Below are positions 43,100 to 52,316 of a stretch of DNA of 64,000 bases, in pieces. Where the stretch lies: contig JABLXR010000012.1 of NCBI GenBank assembly GCA_013178015.1, positions 36,208 to 100,207 of the forward strand. Direction: 5' to 3'. Both the position numbers and the translations under genes were made by a program. Within the stretch, counting starts at the first letter, position 1, and every line of letters starts with the position of its first letter. Origin of the DNA: Anaerolineae bacterium. Lineage in GTDB: Bacteria; Chloroflexota; Anaerolineae; DRVO01. The notes beneath the pieces were generated by a model. The model was not told where the DNA came from. It searched no databases and worked only from the letters and a program-made list of their open reading frames with translations.

Positions 43100-43759
43100 A
43101 TGAGCTGCGCTCCGCCGCCTCCAACCGATCAACCCGGAGTGCTGGAAGCTTACCAGCAGTCGAAGGTCAGAGTATGCCCCTCTGACGCCGGACTGCCCGT
43201 TCCCTGGAAGCTGAGACGCCGCCTAGGCTCGTTCCTATCCCAGTTGCCACCCGCCTGCCTGCAGGAGATGACTGAGGCACCGGGAGGCTTCATCATCTTC
43301 TGGGATGGCGAGACCGTCTACCATCCCGGGCCCTGGCACCACGGTGACTGCGAGGCTCAGGGAGTAGCTCTGCTCAACGCACGGGCCTTCCTGGAAGACC
43401 CAAAGCCGGCGCTCCGGGCCCTTGCCGGGCTGCTGGATCACTTCCTCGGTTCCCGGTGCACCTGGCCGGCGCGCTACATCACATCAGGCCAGCCTTACTC
43501 ACCTCACTGGCGCCAGTTCTACCACCGGTTGGTGGCCGCCTACCAGCTCCAGTACGCCGATGACGCGGAAGCGCGGCGCTCGCCCCAGGCCTACTTCCGC
43601 TGGGCGGTCGCAGCCTACCTGGACGACGCTCTGTCTCTACAGGCTACCGACCCTCAAGCCTACCGCCTGCTGCGGTCCACTCTGTTCTCCGCCCCCTTCT
43701 GGAAGGGACACCCTCTGCGCCCCCGGGCAGACAACCAGGAGATTCTATGCTCCCAATGA
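43100..43759 (+). CDS. Hypothetical protein, possible inactive lethal-factor-like peptidase
   Basis: 219 aa from ATG 43100. I recognise no close family. The pattern GLLDHFLGSR (about 111-120), then HWRQFYHRLVAAYQLQYADD and SPQAYFRWAVAAYLDD, follows the layout of anthrax lethal factor-like (M34/ATLF) zincins, in which HExxH is followed by a peEyFAea helix. Here the HELGH is DHFLG and the second glutamate is Trp, so if related it cannot bind zinc in the usual way. It is cytoplasmic as far as can be seen. It overlaps the next gene by 13 bases. Confidence 0.6.
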   Translation: MSCAPPPPTDQPGVLEAYQQSKVRVCPSDAGLPVPWKLRRRLGSFLSQLPPACLQEMTEAPGGFIIFWDGETVYHPGPWHHGDCEAQGVALLNARAFLEDPKPALRALAGLLDHFLGSRCTWPARYITSGQPYSPHWRQFYHRLVAAYQLQYADDAEARRSPQAYFRWAVAAYLDDALSLQATDPQAYRLLRSTLFSAPFWKGHPLRPRADNQEILCSQ

Positions 43760-44784
43760 GCTGGCGGTCAAGCGGCGCTGCAAGCCCGGGCTGGAACTCT
43801 CGCCTGCAGCACCTGCCCGGCGCCAGCCTCCTGCAGACGACGCAGTGGGGACAACTGAAATCCGAGTTCGGCTGGCAGGCTCTGCGCCACGAGTCTGGGG
43901 CCGGCATGGCCCAGGTGCTATTCCGCCATACTCCCATCGGCAGGCTGGCCTACGTTCCCCTCGGCCCAGTCTGTCGCTCCCCCTCCCGACTCCCCGTCAT
44001 GATCGAGGAACTGCACCGGCTGTGTCGGTCACGAGGCGCCTTCGCCTTGAAGCTCGAGCCCAACTTCCGCCACAATGACCCGGCCGTCGTCCTGCTGCGT
44101 TCACTGGGCTTCCGTCCGGCGTTCCAGAGCGTCCAGCCCCGCAGCACCGCGGTGGTGGATATCTCCGCCGGCGAGGAGGAGGCCCTGGCGCGGATGAAGC
44201 CCAAGACCCGCTACAACATCAGGCTGGCGGAGCGGCGCGGAGTCCAGGTGCGGCAGGGCACCGCCGACGACCTGGAGACCTTCGCCCGGCTGATGGAGGA
44301 GACCTCCCGGCGCGACGGGTTCGGAGTGCACCCGCCCCGCTACTACCGGCGAGCCTACGAGCTGTTCGCGCCCGAGGGCATGGCACGCCTGTTTGTAGCC
44401 GAATACCGATCGGAGCCCCTGGCGGCTGTCATGGTCTTCGCCTTCGCCGGCGTCGCCCACTATCTCTACGGGGCATCCTCGGACCGTCACCGCAACCTCA
44501 TGCCCAACTACGCTCTCCAGTGGCATGCCCTCCGCTGGGCCCGGGAGTGCGGCTGCCACCATTACGACCTGTGGGGCGTGCCGGACGAAGTAGGTCAGAA
44601 CCCGGCCGCCTATCTGGACGTGGAGGTGCCCACGGGCGAGGGCCTCTGGGGCGTCTGGCGGTTCAAGCGCGGCTTCGGGGTGGAGGTCGTCCGAAGGGCT
44701 GGCGCCTGGGATTATGTCTATGACCGGCTGGCATATCGGGCCTACTGGCTGGCGTACCGCCTCCGAAGGAGGTCCAGTGGCTGA
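43747..44784 (+). CDS. FemAB-type aminoacyltransferase / peptidoglycan bridge protein, first copy
   Basis: 345 aa with the twin GNAT fold of FemABX enzymes. These attach amino acids from aminoacyl-tRNA to the peptidoglycan stem peptide. Visible hallmarks: LLQTTQWGQLKSEFGW (about 29-44), KPKTRYNIRLAERRGV (about 151-166) and HYLYGASSDRHRNLMPNYAL (about 238-257). ATG 43747 follows CAGGAG and overlaps the upstream gene by 13 bases. Its own end overlaps the second copy by 8 bases, so at least these genes are translationally linked. Confidence 0.88.
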   Translation: MLPMSWRSSGAASPGWNSRLQHLPGASLLQTTQWGQLKSEFGWQALRHESGAGMAQVLFRHTPIGRLAYVPLGPVCRSPSRLPVMIEELHRLCRSRGAFALKLEPNFRHNDPAVVLLRSLGFRPAFQSVQPRSTAVVDISAGEEEALARMKPKTRYNIRLAERRGVQVRQGTADDLETFARLMEETSRRDGFGVHPPRYYRRAYELFAPEGMARLFVAEYRSEPLAAVMVFAFAGVAHYLYGASSDRHRNLMPNYALQWHALRWARECGCHHYDLWGVPDEVGQNPAAYLDVEVPTGEGLWGVWRFKRGFGVEVVRRAGAWDYVYDRLAYRAYWLAYRLRRRSSG

Positions 44785-45838
44785 GGGCGCCTACCTGGAA
44801 CCGGTGCTTTCTGCCGAGGAATGGGAGAAGGAAGTGTCTCGCCTGCCGCAGCCCCACTTCCTTCAGTCTGCTCCCTGGGCCCGGTTCAAGGAAGCCTACG
44901 GCTGGAAGCCGGAGCGGTACCGCCTGCACTCAGGAGGCCGAGTGTTGGCTTACGCCAGCGTTCTGGCCCGGCGGCTCGTCGGCCCGCTGACCGTAGCCTA
45001 CGTGCCCCGAGGGCCACTACTGGTGCAGCCAGATGCCATCTCTCTAGACCTCGCTCTAGCTTCGCTGGAAGAATTGGCTCGGGGCCGGCATTGGCTCATG
45101 CTCAAAGTGGATCCTGAGATCTGGGACGAGGATGCTCGGGCCTGGGCTCGGCCCGTCCTGGAAGAACGCAGCTGGCGGCCGGGCCAGCAGGTGCAGTTCC
45201 GCAACACCGTGCAGATGGACATCACTGACGACGAGGAGAAGCTTCTCTCTCGTATGAAGCCCAAGACCCGTTACAACGTGCGCCTGGCATCGCGTCGAGG
45301 CGTGCAGGTGCACCCACTAGCGGAGGACGAGTTCGGCCTAGCCTACGACCTCTACCGCCGCACTGGTCTCCGCGACGGGTTCATCGTGCGCCCCCGCTCC
45401 TACTACGAGCACCTGTGGTCCACCCTCCTGGAAGCCGGCATGGGCACGGTTCTGGCAGCCGAGTACGAGGGTACTGCCCTGGCGGCGCTAGTGGCAGTGG
45501 CGCACGGCAACACCTGCTGGTACTTCCACGGCGCTTCCGGGGACGAGCACCGCAATCTAATGCCAACCTACCTGCTCCAGTGGGAGGCCATCCGCTGGGC
45601 CCGCGCCCGTGGCTGTGCCATCTACGACCTGTGGGGCGCGCCTGAGTCGGAATCCCAGGAAGATGGTATGAGCGGGGTCTTGCGTTTCAAGCTCGGGTTC
45701 GGCGGCCGCTTCCGCGAGGGGCTGGGCGCGTGGGACTACACTCCCGTGCCCGCCCTCTATCGCCTGTATACTGCCGTGGCGCCGCGCCTGTTGGGGCTCG
45801 GACGCCACCTTAGGCGTCGGACTCAGCGCCATGACTAG
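44777..45838 (+). CDS. FemAB-type aminoacyltransferase, second copy
   Basis: 353 aa from GTG 44777, fixed by AAGGAGG just upstream. It repeats the first copy's plan (FLQSAPWARFKEAYGW, KPKTRYNVRLASRRGV, YFHGASGDEHRNLMPTYLLQ) and is clearly a paralogue. Two different copies side by side suggest successive additions to a peptide bridge, as with FemA and FemB in staphylococci. The end overlaps the ResB-like gene by 8 bases. Confidence 0.88.
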   Translation: MAEGAYLEPVLSAEEWEKEVSRLPQPHFLQSAPWARFKEAYGWKPERYRLHSGGRVLAYASVLARRLVGPLTVAYVPRGPLLVQPDAISLDLALASLEELARGRHWLMLKVDPEIWDEDARAWARPVLEERSWRPGQQVQFRNTVQMDITDDEEKLLSRMKPKTRYNVRLASRRGVQVHPLAEDEFGLAYDLYRRTGLRDGFIVRPRSYYEHLWSTLLEAGMGTVLAAEYEGTALAALVAVAHGNTCWYFHGASGDEHRNLMPTYLLQWEAIRWARARGCAIYDLWGAPESESQEDGMSGVLRFKLGFGGRFREGLGAWDYTPVPALYRLYTAVAPRLLGLGRHLRRRTQRHD

Positions 45839-47132
45839 GCTCTTGCAGGTGGCCCGTTCTTCGCTCCTGGCACTGACCCGCCGGGCGGACGTGGATGCAC
45901 CTGCGCGGCCGGCGCCCGATCCCCTGGGCGCACTGTGGCGTCTGCTGGAGATGCCGACCGTCCTGGCGCTCCTCTTGGCGCTTCTAGCCGTGCTGGTCCT
46001 CTCCGCCCTCTTCTCGCCCCACGTGTACCTGGCCGAGGGGAATGCCCTTGGCTGGCCTACTTCCGCCTGGCCCGCCGCCTTCAGCCGCCTGGCCGCCGTA
46101 GCCCTCCTGGCGAGCGTTCCCTGGGGGCAGGTGACCCTGGGCTCCCTGCTGGTGCTGTCGGTGGTGCAGGCCGCGGCCAACCTGCGCCTGGGCCTACGTC
46201 CCGCGGCCTACCCCGCCCAAGGCAGCTGCAAGCCGGCCGCATCTCGAAGGGTTCGGTTCTATGCTCAGACGGCGCCGGCGGCAATGGTGCGCAGGATGCG
46301 ATTGGCACTGATGCCACTGGGGTACCGCCTGCGCCCAGCGCCCGGCTCGCCGCGGACCTTCGTCGCCTCCACGGAGCAGTCACTGGCCTGGGCCCGGAGT
46401 GCGGCTGCCGCTTCGCTGGGTGCGCTGGCGCTCCTGGGACTGCTGGCGCCCAAGGTGACCCTGGCAGAGGTGATGGATCTGGAGCCCGGGTTTCCTCGCC
46501 AGTCGCAGGCGGGTCCGCTCCTCCTGGCCAGCCAGGAACCCTCAGTGATAGTCCAGGACGACAGCGCGGATGGTGCTCGCCCGCTGTCCCTACGCAGCCC
46601 GCTCCTCCTCGGCTCTGTGCTGCTGACCTGGCACGGCAGCGGGCCCGCCCTCGCCGTTCATCCCGCCACCGCTGACTCGGTAGAGTACCGGCTAGTGATC
46701 CCCTTCCTCCCGGGTCAGGGGGCCAAGTACATCACCGTGCCGGAGACGGGTGCGTCCCTGCGGGTGTCGCTGACCCAGGCCGGCCCAGAGACCCGGTTCG
46801 AGGTCCAGCCTCTCACTCGGCAGGGGCAAGCCGCAGGGGATTCTCACGTGATCACCGAGGCAGCGGTGGTGCCAGCCCAGGGCACCGATCTGGCCCTGGC
46901 GCCAACGCGCTACCAGGTAGTCTCCGCCTTGAGGACGCCATTGTGGTGGCCCGGTGCAGCCACAGCGCTTGTGTGCCTTGGCTCCCTGGGCCTGGCTCTC
47001 CTCCAGTCGGGTCCACCGTTGACCATAGCCCTAAGCGAGCGTTCGGGAATCGTTACTACGGAGGTGGAGAGCTACTCCGTGCCAGCCGCCCATGAGCTGT
47101 GGTTGAGAGCATTACGTCTGGTGTTCCGATAG
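45831..47132 (+). CDS. ResB-like integral membrane protein
   Basis: 433 aa. Membrane helices at about 43-61, 83-115 (possibly two), 188-210 and 372-394, with a large domain of about 160 residues between the last two. This topology is like ResB/Ccs1 of cytochrome c maturation, but no diagnostic motif is certain and no ResC partner is near. Its place after two FemAB genes, with an 8-base overlap, might instead suggest a cell-wall role. The start is ATG 45831. Treat as a membrane protein of unknown function. Confidence 0.6.
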   Translation: MTRLLQVARSSLLALTRRADVDAPARPAPDPLGALWRLLEMPTVLALLLALLAVLVLSALFSPHVYLAEGNALGWPTSAWPAAFSRLAAVALLASVPWGQVTLGSLLVLSVVQAAANLRLGLRPAAYPAQGSCKPAASRRVRFYAQTAPAAMVRRMRLALMPLGYRLRPAPGSPRTFVASTEQSLAWARSAAAASLGALALLGLLAPKVTLAEVMDLEPGFPRQSQAGPLLLASQEPSVIVQDDSADGARPLSLRSPLLLGSVLLTWHGSGPALAVHPATADSVEYRLVIPFLPGQGAKYITVPETGASLRVSLTQAGPETRFEVQPLTRQGQAAGDSHVITEAAVVPAQGTDLALAPTRYQVVSALRTPLWWPGAATALVCLGSLGLALLQSGPPLTIALSERSGIVTTEVESYSVPAAHELWLRALRLVFR

Positions 47133-47155
47133 CGACACCAGCGCCTTCGCCTCCC

Positions 47156-47184
47156 TTGATGCGGTCGCCCGCTCCGCTTACAAT
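47156..47184 (+). promoter_or_regulatory. Promoter of the UroD-cyclase-PBP run
   Basis: TTGATG (47156-47161), 17 bases, TACAAT (47179-47184), about 59 bases before ATG 47243. Confidence 0.55.
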
Positions 47185-47242
47185 GCGAGCTCCGGCGAAG
47201 GCTTGCTTGACCGAGTGCATCGGATAAGAGAGGACCAGCAGT

Positions 47243-48277
47243 ATGGCCATGACCAGTCGCGAGATCGTGCAGCGCTCGCTCAGCTTCACCGGCCCCGAGC
47301 GCATCCCGATGGGCTTGCCCGAGCCCTACCCCCATGACATGGTGGGCGCCGGGTTGTCCCCCTGCGATGACCCAGACGTAGATGTCTGGCGGCTGGAGGA
47401 CGGCCGCTGGCGCATGCGCGACGAGTGGGGAAACATCTGGGGTCGCCTGGAGGGCTTTAGCAAGGGGGAAGTCATCCACGGGGTGATCGAGGACGACTGG
47501 CGCTTGCTGGCCACCTACACCTGGCCCGACCTCAGCTGCCCCAGCCGCTACGAGCGAGCTCGCGACGTCTTCAGCAATCATCCGGACAAGTATCGCATCG
47601 GCGGCTTGCCCGGCTTTCCGTTCGCCATTGCTCGCTACATGCGCCGTATGGAGAACTTCCTCGCCGACGTTCTGGTCGAGCCCGAGCGCTCGGCGGCTCT
47701 CCTCAAGCAAGTGGCAGACCTGCTGGAGCAGTCAGTTGCCCGCTTCGCCGAGGCCGGCGCCGACGGGGTCATGTTCGCCGAAGACTGGGGCACCCAAGAT
47801 CGTCTCCTCGTTAACCCGCGCACTTGGCGTGAGCTCTTCCGCCCCGGCTTCGAGCAGCTCTGCAGCGCCGCCCGCCGCCATGGATTGGACGTGTGGATGC
47901 ATTCCTGCGGAGCCATCTACGAGATCATCGCCGACCTGATAGACGTGGGCATCGCCGTGCTTCAGTTCGACCAGCCGGAGCTTCACGGGATAGACAACCT
48001 GGCCCGCGACTTCGGCGGCAAGGTCAACTTCTGGTGCCCGGTAGACATCCAGCGCACACTGCAGACCCGCAACCCCGAGGTTATCGAAACGGCGGCCCGC
48101 GACATGATCGAGAAGCTCGGCTGTTTTGGCGGCGGGTTCATCGCGGGCTACTATGGCGGCAACGAGGCTATTGGCCTAGAGCCCTGGGTCCAGGACGTGG
48201 CCTGCAGGGCGTTTGTCAAGTATGGCTCCAATCTCACTTGCGGGCACCCCGATGTCCGCTCTCAGCCGGAGGCCTGA
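47243..48277 (+). CDS. Uroporphyrinogen decarboxylase-like protein
   Basis: 344 aa in the URO-D/methyltransferase superfamily. N-terminal TSREIVQRSLSFTGPERIPMG and the GVMFAEDWGTQDRLLVNPRTW region are typical of the non-haem members found in anaerobes, many of which are corrinoid methyltransferases or are uncharacterised. A histidine-containing HSCGAIYEI (about 216-224) could be a metal site in such enzymes. No other haem gene is nearby, so true uroporphyrinogen decarboxylase (HemE) is unlikely. It ends 2 bases before the cyclase gene. Confidence 0.85.
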   Translation: MAMTSREIVQRSLSFTGPERIPMGLPEPYPHDMVGAGLSPCDDPDVDVWRLEDGRWRMRDEWGNIWGRLEGFSKGEVIHGVIEDDWRLLATYTWPDLSCPSRYERARDVFSNHPDKYRIGGLPGFPFAIARYMRRMENFLADVLVEPERSAALLKQVADLLEQSVARFAEAGADGVMFAEDWGTQDRLLVNPRTWRELFRPGFEQLCSAARRHGLDVWMHSCGAIYEIIADLIDVGIAVLQFDQPELHGIDNLARDFGGKVNFWCPVDIQRTLQTRNPEVIETAARDMIEKLGCFGGGFIAGYYGGNEAIGLEPWVQDVACRAFVKYGSNLTCGHPDVRSQPEA

Positions 48278-48279
48278 GG

Positions 48280-48939
48280 ATGTTCACCATTGACCCCAGC
48301 AAGTATCGCATCGTGGACCTGTCATACACCGTAGATCCCGACAACTACCCCCCAGACCGGCCATTCGAGCTGAAACTGGGCTACCTGGCCGACCGCGCCT
48401 TCAAGTACGACGTGCGCACTCACAGCCACGTCGGTACTCACATCGAGGCACCAGCTCACTTCTACGAGGGCGGGCGCGACATCACCTCCTACCCCCTCGA
48501 TGCCTTCTATGGCCGGGCAGTGCTCCTCGACTTCGAGGATGCGCGGGAAGCAGCCCAGGTGTCTGCCGCCCTTCTTGACCGTCTCATCGGTGACAAGGTA
48601 CAGCCGGGAGATATCATCATCTGCCGCAACAGCGATACCGCCTCCAAGCAAGCTGGCGAGCCCTCGGGCTATCCCACCCTCACGCCCGAGGCGGCGCGCT
48701 GGTTCGCGGCGCGGGGCATCAAGATGCTCGGCATAGACAACTACGTGCGGCTGGGCAAGGACGTGCCGGACGGTCGGGAACTGCACGATGTCCTCATGGG
48801 CCGCGGCGTCACCTTCATCGAGTGGCTGGACCACCTGGACGAGCTTACCCAACCCGTCTTCTTCTTCATGGCCCTCCCCTTCAAAGTCAGGAAGATGGAC
48901 AGCTCCTGGTGCCGAGCGATCGCCATTGAGGAACGCTGA
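48280..48939 (+). CDS. Cyclase family protein (kynurenine formamidase-like)
   Basis: 219 aa from ATG 48280 (GGAGGCCTGAGG upstream). The metal motif appears as HSHVGTHIEAPAHFYEGG (about 46-63), where the usual Asp is Glu. Relatives hydrolyse N-formyl groups or other amides, for example N-formylkynurenine. Here it follows a URO-D-like gene with a 2-base gap, so both may work on one small molecule. The substrate is unknown. Confidence 0.88.
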   Translation: MFTIDPSKYRIVDLSYTVDPDNYPPDRPFELKLGYLADRAFKYDVRTHSHVGTHIEAPAHFYEGGRDITSYPLDAFYGRAVLLDFEDAREAAQVSAALLDRLIGDKVQPGDIIICRNSDTASKQAGEPSGYPTLTPEAARWFAARGIKMLGIDNYVRLGKDVPDGRELHDVLMGRGVTFIEWLDHLDELTQPVFFFMALPFKVRKMDSSWCRAIAIEER

Positions 48940-48958
48940 CTGCAGCTCCACCAGGCGC

Positions 48959-51112
48959 ATGACCCGGAGGGCGTTCGGAGCCACTGTCCTGGGCGCCCTC
49001 CCAGCGTCGCTCGTCCTGCTCGCGGGCTGCTTCCCGTTCCCATCCGGCTCCTCACCGCCTATTCTCACCGCGGAAGACCTGCCCGACCCTCAGGCGGCCA
49101 GCCGTTCGACCGGCTCACCTCCCTCCCCCAGCCAGCGCCCGGAGGAAGTCTGGCTATCCTATGCCGATCTCTGGTCCCGAGAGGACTACGCCGGCATGTA
49201 CGCCCTCCTCAGCCCGGCTGCTCGAGCTCGCTTCACCGCCGAGGTCTTCACCCGCCTGTATCAGCAGCTCGATCAGCTCACTGCCCTGCAGAGAGTCTCA
49301 ATCGAGATCACCTCTTCCCTAGTCTTGAGCGACCGAGCGGAGATCAGCTATAGAGTCCTGCTGGCCACCGGACGGTTCGGCACTATTATGGAGGACCACA
49401 CGGTGGGGCTGGCGTCGGTGGATGGTCACTGGAGGGCAGACTGGTCGCCGGATCAGGTCCTCCTCGCGCTCTCCGAGGGAGCCAGCCTCAACCTGGAGGA
49501 GACCGACAACCTCCGCGGTGCCATTTACGATCGGGCCGGACGGCCCCTGGCGGTGCTGGGCGCGCGCGTAGTGGTAGGGGTGGTCCCAGGGGAAATCACG
49601 GACGAGGGAGCGCTCCTGGCCGCGCTCTCGGAGATTCTAGATCAGGACCGGGCAGACATCAAGGCCTCCTACTCCAGAGCCCTACGCGCCGACTGGTTTA
49701 TGCCCGTAGGTGAGCTGTCGCCGCATCAGGTGCAGGAGCACTATGCCCGGCTCAACGCCCTGCCGGGCGTCCTACTCCGCGAACGCCCCATCCGCTATTA
49801 CCCTGAAGGTCCCGGAGCGGCGCACCTCACCGGATACGTGGGTGTCATCTCCTCCGATCAACTCGAGCGAATGCGGGCCAACGGCTACCGCGAAGACGAC
49901 GTGATTGGCCAGGCCGGGATGGAGCGCGCTTTCGAGCCGCAGCTGGCCGGGCGCCGGGGAGCACGCCTCTTGGTCCTAGGCCCCGGCGGGGAAGTCAGGA
50001 GCGTCGCCGCCGAGAGGCCTCCCGAACCCAGCCAGAACGTCTACAGCACCATTGCCTTGCCGCTGCAGCGGGCCGCTATGTCTCTCCTGGAGGGCAAACG
50101 GGGCGCCATCGTCGCTCTGGACCCTCGTACAGGTCAGGTGCTGGCCCTCGCCTCCAGCCCCAGCTTTGACCCCAATGCTGTGACCGAGGGCCTTTCGGGT
50201 TCGGAGTGGGCCGCTCTGATGGAGGACGAGGGGCGGCCTCTGGTCAACCGGGCCACCCAGGCAGAGCTCCCACCGGGCTCGGTGTTCAAGATCGTGACCG
50301 AGACCGCCGCTCTGGAGTCAGGCATACTCACCCCGGAGAGCAGGTTCTTCTGCTCCGGTTCCTGGTCCGGTCTGGGGCCTAGTTGGAGCGTCAGCTGCTG
50401 GCTGCCTTCCGGCCATGGCTCCCTAACCCTGGCCGAGGGGTTGGCACGCTCCTGCAACTCCGTCTTCGCCGAGGTGGGCAAGCAGCTGGATGCCTTCGAC
50501 CGAGAGGCACTGCCCCAGTTCGCTCGCGACTTCGGCTTCGGCAGCAGCACCGGGCTAGTCGGGGTGTCGGAGTCGCCCGGCCTGGTGCCGGGCCCCGCCT
50601 GGAGGCAACGCGCTCTGGGGCAGGCCTGGTTCCCCGGGGATAGCGTGAACCTGGCCATAGGCCAGGGCGACCTCCTGGTAACCCCTCTCCAGATCGCCAA
50701 CATGATCGCCGCCGTGGCCAACGGCGGCACTCGCTATCGGCCACAGCTGCTTCTCAGCATCGGCTCGCCCGAGTCGGAGGGATCGTCGCGGAGCGCGCCC
50801 GAGGTGGTGGGCCAGCTACCTATCAGCCCAGAACACCTAACTAGTCTGCGCCGCAGCCTGCTGGAAGGGTGCATGAGCCCGGGCGGAACCGCCTACGCTG
50901 CCCTGGGCACGATGAGCACCCCGGTGGCGGGCAAGACAGGCACGGCGGAGAACCCGGGAGCCGCCCCCCACGCCTGGTTTGCCGGGTATGCCCCCGCCGA
51001 TGACCCGATCATCGCCGTCGCCATCCTCATCGAGCACGGCGGGCAGGGGTCCCTGGTGTGCGCCCCCCTTTTCCGACAACTGGTCGAACCCTACCTGGAG
51101 GGCGCTGCATGA
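48959..51112 (+). CDS. Lipoprotein penicillin-binding protein (transpeptidase)
   Basis: 717 aa from ATG 48959. An N-terminal signal ends in lipobox LAGC (Cys24), so it is anchored by lipid rather than a helix. An NTF2-like MecA_N domain (about 60-172) precedes the PBP dimerisation domain (about 185-345, including HLTGYVG). The transpeptidase has Ser441-Lys444 (PPGSVFK), Ser498-Asn500 (SCN) and Lys659-Thr-Gly (KTGTAE). The order matches class B3 PBPs such as PbpA or PBP2a, which cross-link peptidoglycan. ATGA overlap with the dGTPase gene implies coupled translation. Confidence 0.93.
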   Translation: MTRRAFGATVLGALPASLVLLAGCFPFPSGSSPPILTAEDLPDPQAASRSTGSPPSPSQRPEEVWLSYADLWSREDYAGMYALLSPAARARFTAEVFTRLYQQLDQLTALQRVSIEITSSLVLSDRAEISYRVLLATGRFGTIMEDHTVGLASVDGHWRADWSPDQVLLALSEGASLNLEETDNLRGAIYDRAGRPLAVLGARVVVGVVPGEITDEGALLAALSEILDQDRADIKASYSRALRADWFMPVGELSPHQVQEHYARLNALPGVLLRERPIRYYPEGPGAAHLTGYVGVISSDQLERMRANGYREDDVIGQAGMERAFEPQLAGRRGARLLVLGPGGEVRSVAAERPPEPSQNVYSTIALPLQRAAMSLLEGKRGAIVALDPRTGQVLALASSPSFDPNAVTEGLSGSEWAALMEDEGRPLVNRATQAELPPGSVFKIVTETAALESGILTPESRFFCSGSWSGLGPSWSVSCWLPSGHGSLTLAEGLARSCNSVFAEVGKQLDAFDREALPQFARDFGFGSSTGLVGVSESPGLVPGPAWRQRALGQAWFPGDSVNLAIGQGDLLVTPLQIANMIAAVANGGTRYRPQLLLSIGSPESEGSSRSAPEVVGQLPISPEHLTSLRRSLLEGCMSPGGTAYAALGTMSTPVAGKTGTAENPGAAPHAWFAGYAPADDPIIAVAILIEHGGQGSLVCAPLFRQLVEPYLEGAA

Positions 51113-52299
51113 CGAGCCCGCCCGGTATCACCCGTCCCAGCGGCACCTTCCTCACCCGCGAGGAGTGGGAGGAACAGGAGAGGCGCTGGCTGGCCCCCTG
51201 GGCCATGAGGAGCGCCGACACCCGTGGGCGGCAATACCCCGACCCGGAGCGACCCTACCGCACCGCCTTCCAGCGCGACCGCGACCGCGTGGTCCACACC
51301 ACGGCCTTCCGGCGACTGGAGTACAAAACCCAGGTCTTCGTCACCTACGAAGGGGACTACTACCGCACCCGCCTCACCCACACCATCGAGGTGGCCCAGA
51401 TCGCCCGCACCATCGCCCGCGCCCTCCGCGCCAACGAAGACCTGGTGGAGGCCATCGCCATGGCCCACGACCTGGGCCACACCCCCTTCGGCCATACTGG
51501 CGAAGCCACCCTCCACGACCTCATGCAGGACCACGGCGGCTTCGATCACAATCATCAGACGCTGCGCATCGTCACCCGACTCGAGCGCCGCTACCCAGAC
51601 TTCCCCGGCCTCAACCTCACCTGGGAGGTCCGCGAGGGTATCATCAAGCACAAGACCGAGTACGACCGGGGCCAGTCGGTCGAGGAGTACGAGCCCGAGT
51701 GGGCCCCCACTCTTGAGGGGCAGATCGTCAATGCTGCCGACGAGATCGCCTACACCACCCACGACCTGGATGACGGCCTACGGGCGGGCTATCTCGACCG
51801 GCAGGACCTGGAGAAGGTGGCAGTGTGGAACCTGGCCACCGACGAGGCGGGAGTGTCGGCCGGCCCCCTGGGCGAGGTAGACCGTCACCGCGTCATTCGC
51901 CGCCTCATTGACCTGGAGGTGACCGATCTCATCGATTTCACCGCTGACCGCCTGACAGACCTGCACCCGGCCACGTCGGAGGATGTGCGCCGCCTGGGCT
52001 TCAGCATCGTCAGCCACTCCCCTCGCCTGCAGGAGCTCAACCGCGAACTCAAAGACTTTCTCTTCGGCAACCTCTACCGCCACTGGCGCGTGCTGCGCAT
52101 GGCCAACAAAGCACGCCGGTTCGTCACCCGGCTGTTCGAGGCCTACGTGTCCGACCCTCGGCAACTCTCCGATACCGTCCGCCGCCTGATGCAGGAGGAC
52201 GGCCTGTACCGCGCTGTGGCCGATCACATCGCCGGCATGACCGACCGGTTCGCCCTGGAGGAATACCGGAAGCTGTTTGACCCGATGGTCAACCAGTAG
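51109..52299 (+). CDS. Deoxyguanosinetriphosphate triphosphohydrolase-like protein
   Basis: 396 aa from ATG 51109, within the ATGA overlap with the PBP gene. HD-domain metal residues: RLTHTIEVAQIAR (about 86-98) supplies His, AHDLGHTPFGH (about 124-134) the HD pair, and a downstream EIAYTTHDLDD the last Asp. The FRRLEYKTQVF segment is typical of the dGTPase family type 2. These enzymes cleave dGTP or other dNTPs to nucleoside and triphosphate, or act as dNTP-sensing regulators. The cytoplasmic product could link to the purine salvage genes at the left of the window. Confidence 0.92.
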   Translation: MTSPPGITRPSGTFLTREEWEEQERRWLAPWAMRSADTRGRQYPDPERPYRTAFQRDRDRVVHTTAFRRLEYKTQVFVTYEGDYYRTRLTHTIEVAQIARTIARALRANEDLVEAIAMAHDLGHTPFGHTGEATLHDLMQDHGGFDHNHQTLRIVTRLERRYPDFPGLNLTWEVREGIIKHKTEYDRGQSVEEYEPEWAPTLEGQIVNAADEIAYTTHDLDDGLRAGYLDRQDLEKVAVWNLATDEAGVSAGPLGEVDRHRVIRRLIDLEVTDLIDFTADRLTDLHPATSEDVRRLGFSIVSHSPRLQELNRELKDFLFGNLYRHWRVLRMANKARRFVTRLFEAYVSDPRQLSDTVRRLMQEDGLYRAVADHIAGMTDRFALEEYRKLFDPMVNQ

Positions 52300-52316
52300 C
52301 CCGAGGTTAACTCCCC

